Shown piece after piece: positions 26,306 through 34,728 of a stretch of 64,000 bases of DNA. The first letter of the stretch is position 1; every line of letters starts with the position of its first letter. The notes under the pieces were generated by a model. The model did not search any database and was not told the origin of the DNA. It worked only from the letters and a program-made list of their open reading frames with translations. Source of the stretch: CAWUIO01 sp963922455. GTDB lineage: Bacteria > Bacteroidota > Bacteroidia > Cytophagales > Microscillaceae. Position numbers and translations under genes: made by a program. The stretch spans positions 4,686 through 68,685 of the forward strand of contig CAWUIO010000022.1 in assembly GCA_963922455.1 (NCBI GenBank). The letters run 5' to 3'.

Positions 26306-27658
26306 ATGCCCAAGCCGAATCAAATCATCATCGTGGGGGCGGGACTAACCGGTACCTTACTGGCAATCTATCTGGGAAAGATGGGATATTCGGTGGACGT
26401 TTACGAAAAACGCCCCGACCTGCGTAGCAGTCCGGAAGAAAAAGGTCGTTCCATCAATTTAGCCTTGTCCAGCCGTGGTATCCGGGCTTTAGAAGCCGTT
26501 GGGATTTCTCAAAGCATATTAGGCGAAGCCGTGCCCATGCGGGGCCGTATGTTGCACGACACCCAGTCCCAAGAAAAATTTGTCCCATACGGAAAAGACG
26601 ACTCCGAATACATTAACTCCGTATCGCGAAATGGCTTGAACCGCAACTTGTTAGACTTGGCCGAATCCATCCCTGGAGTGCGCTTTTTCTTCGAGCAGCA
26701 ATGCTTAGATTATCACTTAGACGAAAAAGCTATTTCTTTTCGGGATACAAGCCAAGATCAAGTTTATAAGCGGGAGGCCCAACTGGTTTTAGCTGCCGAT
26801 GGCGCCGGGTCTGTAATTCGTCAAGGGCTGGAAGCTAAACGGCAAAATCGCTGCTCTACCGAGTTTCTCTCCTATGGGTATAAAGAGTTGACTATTCCAT
26901 CCCTGGCCAAGGGAGGCTTTCAATTAGAGCCCCATGCTCTCCATATTTGGCCCCGTGGGGCTTACATGTTGATTGCCCTGCCCAATGCTGAAGGCAGTTT
27001 TACCTGTACTTTGTTCCTAGCCAACCACGGAAACCCCAGTTTTGAGGGATTAAACGAGGAAGCCAAGATTCTCCCCTTTTTTGAGGAAAACTTTCCCGAT
27101 GCGCTCCGCCTGATGCCTGATCTCTTGGAAGAGTTTCAAAGCAATCCTATTGGTCTATTGGGTACAGTTTGGTGCTATCCTTGGGCCTATGAAGATCAAG
27201 TTTTATTAATAGGAGATGCGGCCCATGCCATTGTTCCCTTCTACGGGCAAGGCATGAATGCTTCCTTTGAAGACTGTTACTGGTTGGCTCAGTACATACG
27301 CGACTACCAGGGAAATTGGGGGGAGATTCTACCCGCCTACCAGCGTTTTCGTAAAAAAGATACCGATGCCATAGCCCAGCTAGCCATTGAGAATTTTTAT
27401 GAGATGCGCGATGGCGTTGCCGAACCAGCTTTCTTGATGAAACGGCAGTTGGAATTCCAATTGGAAAATAAGTATGCCGATTACCACTCCAAATATTCCT
27501 TGGTAACCTTTCATCCTGAAGTACCTTACTCGGTGGCCCATAGCCGGGGAAACCAACAGAACAAAATTTTATTGGATATCTGTCGGAAAGGCGGTGACAT
27601 GGACAAAATCAACGTTGATGCGGTCTATCAACAATTGAAAAAAGAAGTGGGGTTTTAG
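26306..27658 (+). CDS. kmo: Kynurenine 3-monooxygenase
   Basis: A flavoprotein of 450 residues that hydroxylates L-kynurenine to 3-hydroxykynurenine with NADPH and oxygen. The FAD motif IIVGAGLTGTLLAIYLGKMG (8-27) is followed by the acidic ribose-binding residue in VYEKRPD. LINLALSSRG-like NLALSSRGIRAL and the second FAD motif GDAAHAIVPFYGQGMNASFE (about 311-330) match KMO. The C-terminal region is soluble and may support membrane association. None of the other tryptophan-to-NAD or kynurenine degradation genes are in the window. Confidence 0.93.
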   Translation: MPKPNQIIIVGAGLTGTLLAIYLGKMGYSVDVYEKRPDLRSSPEEKGRSINLALSSRGIRALEAVGISQSILGEAVPMRGRMLHDTQSQEKFVPYGKDDSEYINSVSRNGLNRNLLDLAESIPGVRFFFEQQCLDYHLDEKAISFRDTSQDQVYKREAQLVLAADGAGSVIRQGLEAKRQNRCSTEFLSYGYKELTIPSLAKGGFQLEPHALHIWPRGAYMLIALPNAEGSFTCTLFLANHGNPSFEGLNEEAKILPFFEENFPDALRLMPDLLEEFQSNPIGLLGTVWCYPWAYEDQVLLIGDAAHAIVPFYGQGMNASFEDCYWLAQYIRDYQGNWGEILPAYQRFRKKDTDAIAQLAIENFYEMRDGVAEPAFLMKRQLEFQLENKYADYHSKYSLVTFHPEVPYSVAHSRGNQQNKILLDICRKGGDMDKINVDAVYQQLKKEVGF

Positions 27659-27694
27659 GCTTTGACAAGAGGTCCAGCATCCCGGCTCCCAAGT

Positions 27695-27826
27695 GGCTTA
27701 GGGATAGGCGCCCGCTAGGGCCGAGACCGCCGCTGGTTGGCGCGTGAGCCGGCTCGGCAGCCTAGCCCGACCGGCCCGGAGAGCGATGGGGCAATTTGCC
27801 TCTAACTTTCTAGGCCGGGAAGCCCC
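27695..27826 (+). repeat. Dispersed intergenic repeat, copy 7 (core type B)
   Basis: GGCTTAGGGATAGGCGCCCG, then inner stem GCCGAG / CTCGGC, then GCCTAGCCCGACC, terminal arms CCGGCC / GGCCGG and GGGAAGCCCC. It lies between kmo and the TlpA gene. Beyond it (27827-27947) nothing else is seen. Confidence 0.85.
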
Positions 27827-27947
27827 TGATACACGTATGGAATTAGAAAATCCCCATATTGCTCAAAAATATGGAAGCGGAAAGTCCTAAGGCCTTTTTA
27901 TAAAACGACGTTAACCCTTTTTTAACATCCCATTCTTAAGGGCCTAT

Positions 27948-27955
27948 TAACTTTG
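27948..27955 (+). promoter_or_regulatory. Candidate -7 element of the TlpA gene
   Basis: Exact TAACTTTG, 44 bp before the ATG, but no TTG at the expected upstream distance. Confidence 0.35.
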
Positions 27956-27999
27956 TAGAGATTCTTGCTGTTGGAAAGTAAGATATAATCGGGTTAATC

Positions 28000-28614
28000 A
28001 TGCAAAAAGATAAGAAAAAAAGCTGGGGTCGTGAGTTGGGAGAATGGCTGTTCATTTTAGGGCTGATGGCTACTTTATGGACGACTGGTATGATCCCGCG
28101 TATCCAAGGATGGATTTTATCTACGGGGATTTACAAACCCCAACTGGCCTTGCCCGAAGCTGAGCAAACCCAAGCAAGTTACCGATGGGATTTGGTAGAT
28201 ATGAATGGCCATGTTTTTAGTCTAGAGGAGTCTAAAGGAGAGGTGCTTTTTATTAATTTTTGGGCTACTTGGTGCCCACCCTGTATTGCCGAAATGCCTG
28301 AAATCCAGGCTTTATATAAAGATATTTCAAGCAAAGAGCCCCACGTTCGCTTCCTGCTGGTTAGTATGGATGAGGACCCGCGAAAAGTGCAAAATTTTTT
28401 GAAGAGAAAAGGCTATGACCTGCCGGTTTACTTCCCTAATTCAAGCATTCCTTTTGTGTATCGACATAATTCGATACCTCGGACTTTTTTAGTCAATACC
28501 CAGGGCAAAGTGGTGGGCCGTCATGTGGGCATAGCCAGCTACAATACCCAAGCTTTCAAAAGCTATCTGAATGAATTGGCCCGGGCGGCCCCTTCTATAA
28601 GCTCCCAACCCTGA
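28000..28614 (+). CDS. TlpA-like thioredoxin, membrane-anchored
   Basis: A 204-residue protein. The N-terminal segment is positively charged (MQKDKKKSWGR) and leads to a membrane helix at about 15-33, placing the rest in the periplasm. The thioredoxin fold follows, with the redox motif W91-C92-P-P-C95 in NFWATWCPPC and the cis-proline SIPRTFLVN. Proteins of this AhpC-TSA/Redoxin type reduce disulfides, often for cytochrome maturation. No ccm or res genes are nearby, so its partner is unknown. Confidence 0.88.
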   Translation: MQKDKKKSWGRELGEWLFILGLMATLWTTGMIPRIQGWILSTGIYKPQLALPEAEQTQASYRWDLVDMNGHVFSLEESKGEVLFINFWATWCPPCIAEMPEIQALYKDISSKEPHVRFLLVSMDEDPRKVQNFLKRKGYDLPVYFPNSSIPFVYRHNSIPRTFLVNTQGKVVGRHVGIASYNTQAFKSYLNELARAAPSISSQP

Positions 28615-28686
28615 TTAACGAGGACAAGAGAGAACTATTTCAAAATTTTCAAAGTTTTTTTCTAAAGAACTTATTGGTATATTCTA

Positions 28687-28706
28687 ATATGAAAAGGTTT
28701 TCATAT
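28687..28706. promoter_or_regulatory. Perfect inverted repeat in front of the GAF gene
   Basis: ATATGAAAA-GG-TTTTCATAT, two perfect 9-bp arms. It covers the place where the -33 element of the predicted promoter should be. Confidence 0.55.
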
Positions 28707-28722
28707 CCCGGACCTGAGTTAG

Positions 28723-28730
28723 TAGTTTTG
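28723..28730 (+). promoter_or_regulatory. Candidate -7 element of the GAF/kinase operon
   Basis: Exact TAGTTTTG, 25 bp before the ATG. The -33 triplet 20 bp upstream is TTC rather than TTG. Confidence 0.5.
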
Positions 28731-28755
28731 GGAATGGGCATAATTTAAGAGTACT

Positions 28756-31158
28756 ATGCAAGAAATAATACATCAAAATATATCTGAGTTGAGCTCTTCC
28801 TTGAAACAACAGGTTGATAAGCTCAAGTTTGTGAATGATCCGGACCCCTTACCTTTTAATATTCGCCTAAGTTTTCATAAACTTATTGAGAAGGTTAAGA
28901 CGTATGCGCATGCTTCTGATAGCCCAAGGTCGAGGTATTTTCGGGAGGTTTTAGAGCAGGTGGAGCAAGTTCCTGCCCTGTTGCAGCCTATTGACAACTT
29001 GAATGTGCTCTGGGACCAAAAAGAATTGGTAGAACGTTTATTCGAGTCGGTATTTCCCCTGAGCAGTGAGAATTTTAGTCCGCAAGCGGCCATCATCCCG
29101 ATGCAATTTGCGGCTGTTCACGCCAATGTAGCTTTTAAAAATTTGATAGACGATATCCCTAGTACTTTGTGCTTTGATGATGTCCCGGTCGATGAAATTT
29201 TGGAAAGAAAAATGCAGTATGTCTATACAGAGGTATTGCGTAATGTTTATGGGGTTGAATTTAGCGAAAAAGAAAGCCTGACGCTGAGTGTGCCTCACTC
29301 CGAGACGGGTTTGAATCGGCATTTCCAGGTACAGATGAATAATGAGTTTGTGGAAATATTGCAAGTAGGCAACTACCGTCGTTTAACTCCCGAGGAGGTA
29401 GCTTATGTTCGTAAGAACATTATGTATCCCCGAAAAGTACAAACCTTCATTGACCCTAAGACGATTGAGTTTAGGGGCTTTATTATTCTAGAGTTAGTAG
29501 ACATTACGGCTCAAAAGGTGCTTTCTTCCTTAAAAGATGAGTTGCTAGAGCGGGATGCTTTGGTATCGCGGGAGCGTTTTACGATGATTGAAGGGAAAAT
29601 ACGGGATTTGTTCCGCTTGCCTGATTTACAAATGGGACTGGCCCTTTTCAATCAATATTCTAATACCTTTCAAAATACTTCCCCTCATATTTGGAATAGT
29701 TTTATTTCGGGAGATGATAAAAAGGTAAGCTGTTCCATCTTTAAGAAGTGTGTCTACGAAAATCTATTCAAAAAGCATCAACCCATTTTGCTGGAAGACT
29801 TGGAGGCGGTGCCCGAGCCCTCCCCAATCGAGCAACAATTTATGGATTTGGGCTTTCGTAGCGTTTTGATTGCTCCCTTGGTATACGAAGATGAGGTTAT
29901 GGGAATCATTGAGCTAGGTTCTAGCCGGGCCGGAGACTTGGATTTTCCTTCTATATATCGTTTGGAGCAAGTCTTGCCCATATTCTCCATGGCAATCCAT
30001 CGGAGCATTGAAGATCAACAAAATGACATTGAGTTGATCAAGCAGAGAGAGTTTACGGCTATTCACCCCACGGTCAATTGGAAATTTAATGAGGTGGCTC
30101 AAAACCTAAAAGAGCGTTTGGATCGTGGCGAGAGTGCGATGCCCGATCCGGTTGTCTTTAAAGATGTGTACCCGCTGTACGGACAAAGCGATATTCGTAG
30201 CTCTTCTAAGGAGCGTATCAAGTCTATCAAGGCCGATTTGATGGAACAGTTGGGTTTGATCCGTAATGTTTTAAGCAAAATTTTAGAGCAGTATCCACAA
30301 CCGGTATATGAGGAATTGATGTACCGGGTAGACAAACATAGAGAGGCTATTAGTGAAGGGCTTAATGCCGGGGACGAAAACGGTATTTTAGATTTTATCC
30401 GTTACGAGATCGAGCCTCATTTTCCTCATTTTAGTGATTTGGGGGAAGAGGTAGAAGCTTGTATCCAGGCATATAAGGATGCCCTTGACCCAGAACTCAA
30501 CCTCATTTATAGAAAAAGAAAAGAGTTTGAGCAAAGTCTTACGAAGATTAATGAGACGGTTTCTATGTTTTTGGACGAGGAAGAAGCCAAGGCTCAAGAC
30601 ATGTTTCCCCATTATTTTGAAAAATATAAGACAGATGGGGTAGAGTATAATCTCTACGTTGGGGATTCACTGATACAAGATAGGGGCTTTGAGTACATTC
30701 ATCTAAAAAACCTGCGCCTATGGCAATTGGAATTGATGGCTAAGATCACCCGTTTGACAGCCAGCCTGAAGCCTCAATTGAAATTACCTCTAGAAACTAC
30801 ACAACTCTTGTTGGTACATAATGCCCCGCTTTCTATTCGTTTCCGGGAAGACGAAAAGCAGTTTGATGTGGATGGGGCGTATAATATCCGATATGAAATT
30901 GTCAAAAAGCGTATCGACAAGGCCTACATTCACGGAACGAACGAGCGCCTCACCCAGCCTGGAATGATCGCCATTGTGTATACTAGCGAAAAAGAACTCC
31001 GAGAGTATAAGTTATACATTGAGTTTTTAAAAAATAAAGGTTGGTTTGAAGACCAAGTAGAATATCTAGATTTAGAAGATTTGCCGGGTGCTAGTGGCTT
31101 AAAAGCCATCCGTTTGCACGTTAACTTGGAAGAGTCCGTAGAGGATTCATCCTTATAA
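28756..31158 (+). CDS. GAF domain-containing protein, 800 aa
   Basis: A large soluble protein. Residues 1-270 are helical and unrecognised. A GAF-like domain spans roughly 270-420, ending with FRSVLIAPLVYEDEVMGIIE and LPIFSMAIHRSIEDQ. Residues 430-620 are mostly helix and the last ~170 form a mixed alpha/beta region with many charged residues. GAF domains bind small ligands or chromophores. It has no kinase, cyclase or effector domain of its own, but a histidine kinase gene lies 54 bp downstream on the same strand, so it probably acts as an input to, or is an output of, that kinase. Confidence 0.78.
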   Translation: MQEIIHQNISELSSSLKQQVDKLKFVNDPDPLPFNIRLSFHKLIEKVKTYAHASDSPRSRYFREVLEQVEQVPALLQPIDNLNVLWDQKELVERLFESVFPLSSENFSPQAAIIPMQFAAVHANVAFKNLIDDIPSTLCFDDVPVDEILERKMQYVYTEVLRNVYGVEFSEKESLTLSVPHSETGLNRHFQVQMNNEFVEILQVGNYRRLTPEEVAYVRKNIMYPRKVQTFIDPKTIEFRGFIILELVDITAQKVLSSLKDELLERDALVSRERFTMIEGKIRDLFRLPDLQMGLALFNQYSNTFQNTSPHIWNSFISGDDKKVSCSIFKKCVYENLFKKHQPILLEDLEAVPEPSPIEQQFMDLGFRSVLIAPLVYEDEVMGIIELGSSRAGDLDFPSIYRLEQVLPIFSMAIHRSIEDQQNDIELIKQREFTAIHPTVNWKFNEVAQNLKERLDRGESAMPDPVVFKDVYPLYGQSDIRSSSKERIKSIKADLMEQLGLIRNVLSKILEQYPQPVYEELMYRVDKHREAISEGLNAGDENGILDFIRYEIEPHFPHFSDLGEEVEACIQAYKDALDPELNLIYRKRKEFEQSLTKINETVSMFLDEEEAKAQDMFPHYFEKYKTDGVEYNLYVGDSLIQDRGFEYIHLKNLRLWQLELMAKITRLTASLKPQLKLPLETTQLLLVHNAPLSIRFREDEKQFDVDGAYNIRYEIVKKRIDKAYIHGTNERLTQPGMIAIVYTSEKELREYKLYIEFLKNKGWFEDQVEYLDLEDLPGASGLKAIRLHVNLEESVEDSSL

Positions 31159-31212
31159 ACCCATCTCATAATTTTCATCACCGGGGGAAGGTATTCCCCC
31201 TAATTTTTTTCC

Positions 31213-32607
31213 ATGGAAGAGTTAATTCAACAGGTAGAGGCGATGCCGACTTTTGAGGGACTTCCTCGTGAGCAAATAGAATGGTTGATTGGGAAAACGG
31301 AACGCAACCAGATCAAGGAAGGAGAGGACTTGTTTCGTACGGACGACCCGATGGAATATTTATTTATTGTCTTATCGGGTTACTTGATCATACGGGTTCC
31401 CCACTTAGATCCCAATAAGGTGTTTAGTGATTTTCGGGAGGGTGGGGTTACCGGAGCTTTGCCCTATTCTCGGGGCAAAAAAGCATTGGGAACGGGCACC
31501 ATGCAGAAAGATGGAGAAATTCTTACCCTTCATAGGAAGCATTTCCGCGAGATGATCCAGAAACATTACGAATTAACCGAACGACTGGTACACTTGATGA
31601 ACAACCGTGTAAGGTCGTTTACTCAAACCCAGCAGTTTAATGAAAAGCTAGTAGCTTTGGGCAAAATGTCGGCCGGTTTGGCCCATGAGTTGAATAACCC
31701 TTCGGCGGCCGTGGTACGAAGTGCAAGCGAATTGACCAAGCATCAACAAACTGTTCCTGATGACTTCAAAAAGGTTATCAATATACAAGTGAGTGAAGAA
31801 CAAGTGGATGCTGTGAATGAGATAGTCTTTAGTAAAGCACGAGCTCCTAAACCGCAGCTTTCTTTGATGGATCTGAGTGATTTGGAAGATGAAATTATGG
31901 ACTGGCTAGACGAACATGAGGTAGATGAAGCCGATGAGATGGCGAGTACCTTTACTGAGTTTGGTTTAGGACTGGATGAATTGCAAGAAATACAAAGTAA
32001 TGTACCCCGTCCGATCGATTTAGGTCCGGTATTGAAATGGTGTAATTCGGTATTGACTACCGAAAAACTGGTGGGAGAGATTGAATTGGCTTCCCAAAGA
32101 ATTTCTAATCTGGTAAGTTCTATCAAGTCCTACACGCATATGGACAAATCACCCGACAGACAAAAGGCTGATATTCACGAAGGCTTAGAAAATACCTTGA
32201 CTATTTTGAATCATAAGATTAAAAAGAATAAAATAAATCTGGTTAAAGACTTCCAAAAATCGCTTCCTCCGGTACCTATGTATGTAGGAGAACTCAATCA
32301 AGTATGGACCAACTTGATTGATAATGCATTGGATGCCATGCCCGAGAATGGAGGTGCTTTAGAATTAAAAACATGGCAGGAAGGTGATTTTGTCAAGACA
32401 ATTGTACGAGATAATGGGGCTGGAATTCCTGAGGAGCACCTTTCCAAGATTTTTGATCCTTTTTTTACAACCAAAGAAGTAGGTAAGGGTACGGGTTTAG
32501 GACTGGATATTGTGTATCGGATTATCAAAAAACACAATGCGGATATAAAGGTAAATTCTAAACCTGGAGAAACGGAATTTATTATTTGTCTACCCCTGGA
32601 AGGCTAA
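31213..32607 (+). CDS. Soluble histidine kinase with cyclic-nucleotide-binding domain
   Basis: A 464-residue kinase with no membrane helix. The N-terminal cNMP-binding domain (about 12-130) shows the beta-roll pattern (IKEGEDLFRTDDPMEYLFIV). The phospho-histidine is H158 in GLAHELNNPSAAVV. Between the H-box and the ATPase domain is an acidic insertion of ~110 residues (about 185-290). The ATPase domain has N-box NLIDNALDAM, DNGAGIP, and GTGLGLDIVYRIIKKH. No response regulator gene is adjacent. It may integrate cyclic nucleotide levels with the signal sensed by the GAF protein upstream. Confidence 0.9.
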   Translation: MEELIQQVEAMPTFEGLPREQIEWLIGKTERNQIKEGEDLFRTDDPMEYLFIVLSGYLIIRVPHLDPNKVFSDFREGGVTGALPYSRGKKALGTGTMQKDGEILTLHRKHFREMIQKHYELTERLVHLMNNRVRSFTQTQQFNEKLVALGKMSAGLAHELNNPSAAVVRSASELTKHQQTVPDDFKKVINIQVSEEQVDAVNEIVFSKARAPKPQLSLMDLSDLEDEIMDWLDEHEVDEADEMASTFTEFGLGLDELQEIQSNVPRPIDLGPVLKWCNSVLTTEKLVGEIELASQRISNLVSSIKSYTHMDKSPDRQKADIHEGLENTLTILNHKIKKNKINLVKDFQKSLPPVPMYVGELNQVWTNLIDNALDAMPENGGALELKTWQEGDFVKTIVRDNGAGIPEEHLSKIFDPFFTTKEVGKGTGLGLDIVYRIIKKHNADIKVNSKPGETEFIICLPLEG

Positions 32608-33164
32608 AGCTATTGTAAGGAAAATCAAGGAAGGATCGTAGGGGCACAATATGAGTTATTACAACACAATATTAAATAAATTGCGAGAAAAATTTAAATT
32701 AAGACGAATATTCACAAAAAATTAACGTAGTAGGAACTTTTTAGTGGATTTTCTTATTGATATTTCTGATATTAAGGTTCTTTGCACACACGCGTGTAGC
32801 GGTTTTTTCTGGAGAGTTTGTACATTGTACGATAGAAAACCTCAATTTAGGAACTTTTATAGCTTTCGCTTAGTTATATTGTTCCTTGTAAAGTTCAATC
32901 TGTACTTGTATTTCAGTAACGGGCCATTACACGTTCAAGCTATCCTTTACAAACCAATATTTACAACCGTAACCTGTAAGAGATTGTTAAAAAGTACACC
33001 CATAGGTACGTTCAGCCCGAAGTCACCTTCAACTATCGGAATATTGGTTGATTCAATTTTAAAAAGTATTAATAGAAGTCTGTTTTTAACTTCATAGTTA
33101 CCAGTATACTGGCTATGGGATAGAAGCTGAAACTTGATTTGAGAGTATTTTAAAGTATAAGGAA
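32608..33164. other. 557-bp AT-rich leader region upstream of the sigma factor gene
   Basis: No convincing gene: an ORF at 32744-33097 looks like chance translation of AT-rich sequence. The region holds two perfect palindromes, ACACGCGTGT (32788-32797) and CCAGTATACTGG (33101-33112). No exact TAnnTTTG promoter was found. Long leaders in front of the main sigma factor gene could carry regulation. Confidence 0.5.
33101..33112. promoter_or_regulatory. 12-bp perfect palindrome in rpoD leader
   Basis: CCAGTATACTGG, flanked by CATAG on the left and CTATG on the right. It lies 52 bp before the rpoD ATG. Possible dimeric protein site. Confidence 0.45.
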
Positions 33165-34031
33165 ATGCGTCAATTAAAAATAACCCAAACTATAACCAAC
33201 CGAGAAAGTCAGTCTCTGGAACGGTATTTCAACGAGATCAATAAAGTTGATTTGTTGACACCAGAAGAAGAGGTTGAGTTAGCTCGTAGGATTCGGGAAG
33301 GGGATGAACAAGCGCTGGAAAAATTAACAAAGGCCAACTTACGATTCGTCGTATCGGTGGCAAAACAATACCAAAACCGCAGCTTGTCTCTAAACGACCT
33401 GATCAACGAGGGTAATCTTGGATTGGTTAAAGCGGCCAAAAAGTTTGACGAAACACGGGGGTTTAAGTTTATCTCTTATGCAGTATGGTGGATTCGCCAG
33501 TCAATTATGCAAGCTTTGGCTGACCAATCTCGAATCGTACGCTTACCGCTTAATAAAACGGGAGCTTTAAGCAAGATTAACCGGGCCTACTCTGAGCTGG
33601 AACAGCGTTACGAACGCGAACCAACCCCAGAAGAGCTTTCGGATATCTTGGATATGGATGAAACAGAAATTACTAGCACCCTCCGAGCAGGATCTAAGCA
33701 AGTTTCGGTAGATGCTCCCTTTAATGAAGGAGAAAGTAATTCTTTACTAGACGTTCTAGAAAATAAAAATACCGCCTCTGCCGACCAAGAGGTTGCTTAC
33801 AGGGATTCTCTACGAGTAGAAACGGCCCGTGCCCTGTCGGCTTTGAGTGAGAGAGAACGTACAGTAGTGAAAATGTTTTTTGGGATTGACCAAGAACATC
33901 CCATGTCCTTAGAACAAATTGGGGAAACGCTTGATCTGACAAGAGAGCGTGTTCGTCAAATTAAAGAGAAAGCTATCCGTAAGCTGAGAGCAAGCTCACG
34001 TAGCAAATTATTAGCCGAATATCTAGGATAA
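33165..34031 (+). CDS. rpoD: Primary RNA polymerase sigma factor
   Basis: A 288-residue sigma-70 of the short Bacteroidota type, lacking the long region 1.1 of proteobacterial RpoD. Region 1.2 (YFNEINKVDLLTPEEEVELA), region 2 (NLRFVVSVAKQYQNRSLSLN and GFKFISYAVWWIRQSIMQAL), region 3 and region 4 (MSLEQIGETLDLTRERVRQI) are complete. It directs transcription from the TTG/TAnnTTTG promoters noted here. The 3' end is followed by a strong terminator. Its start at 33165 fits the conserved beginning MRQLKITQTITNRESQSLERY. Confidence 0.97.
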   Translation: MRQLKITQTITNRESQSLERYFNEINKVDLLTPEEEVELARRIREGDEQALEKLTKANLRFVVSVAKQYQNRSLSLNDLINEGNLGLVKAAKKFDETRGFKFISYAVWWIRQSIMQALADQSRIVRLPLNKTGALSKINRAYSELEQRYEREPTPEELSDILDMDETEITSTLRAGSKQVSVDAPFNEGESNSLLDVLENKNTASADQEVAYRDSLRVETARALSALSERERTVVKMFFGIDQEHPMSLEQIGETLDLTRERVRQIKEKAIRKLRASSRSKLLAEYLG

Positions 34032-34068
34032 ATTACAAGCCTTAGCGGCTTTTTGAGCAATAAGTTTT

Positions 34069-34101
34069 ACCGGAGGCCTTGAAAAAGGATTCCGGTTTTT
34101 T
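34069..34101. terminator. Terminator between rpoD and the lipocalin-like gene
   Basis: Stem ACCGGA...CCTT / AAGG...TCCGGT followed by eight T on the plus strand. It also serves the convergent gene, whose end lies at the same place. Confidence 0.8.
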
Positions 34102-34560
34102 TTATTCACCCTCAAATAAAGCACCCGATTCAGGATCAGGCTGAAAGGATAAGCGTAGGTACTCTTGTTCGGTAAGCGGTTGGTTTAAGACAATAATAAG
34201 CTCTTTCTTGGTCAGCACTTCGATATCTATGGCCTTAAACTCGTCTGATACTCTCTTTCTAACCCACAATACGGCATCGTCATCAGAAAGCTTCCAATAT
34301 AAAAATTCAGGCTTACTACCCAAAATACTGACTTCATATGTACCATCAGGGCGGAAATCTAAGAAAGAACCTTGGGTGAGTTCTTCGATAACCTCATTCC
34401 GTCTTTCTAGAGATATACCCCGGATCTCGAGGTTTTTCTCAAGTTTTTGGGTATACACATCTACCAAAACCCATCGTCGGGTCAAGATTTTCGTCTTGTC
34501 CGTAGGCATCTTGGATGCCCCCAACACGAAGCATAGTAATATAGTTGTGATAACTCTCAT
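34102..34560 (-). CDS. Secreted lipocalin-like protein (paralogue 1)
   Basis: 152 residues with a signal peptide (1-17, MRVITTILLCFVLGASK). The mature part begins TKILTRRWVLVDVYTQ and has a succession of beta-strands (FLDFRPDGTYEVSI, EFLYWKLSDD) consistent with a small calycin barrel. A second protein with the same layout is encoded at 41965-42387: both share the core [K/R]T-x-[I/L]-L-[T/S]-R-x-WVLV near the start of the mature chain. No lipobox is visible. The ligand is unknown. It converges on rpoD. Confidence 0.7.
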   Translation of the reverse strand: MRVITTILLCFVLGASKMPTDKTKILTRRWVLVDVYTQKLEKNLEIRGISLERRNEVIEELTQGSFLDFRPDGTYEVSILGSKPEFLYWKLSDDDAVLWVRKRVSDEFKAIDIEVLTKKELIIVLNQPLTEQEYLRLSFQPDPESGALFEGE

Positions 34561-34728
34561 GAGAACGCTAATATAGCAAATTCTTTCACTTCTTTGACAA
34601 AGACGTATACGTGAGTATTTTAAAAAACGATGCGCATCTAAGCTTATTCCTTGTAAAGCTAAATTATTGGACTTAGTTTTTTCAATTGGGTCACATTTGT
34701 TAAAAATACATAGGTAAGGATAGGCCGC

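Noticed and set aside
32744..33097. 117-codon ORF upstream of rpoD
   Set aside because: AT-rich with no recognisable protein and poor codon pattern; probably a chance frame.
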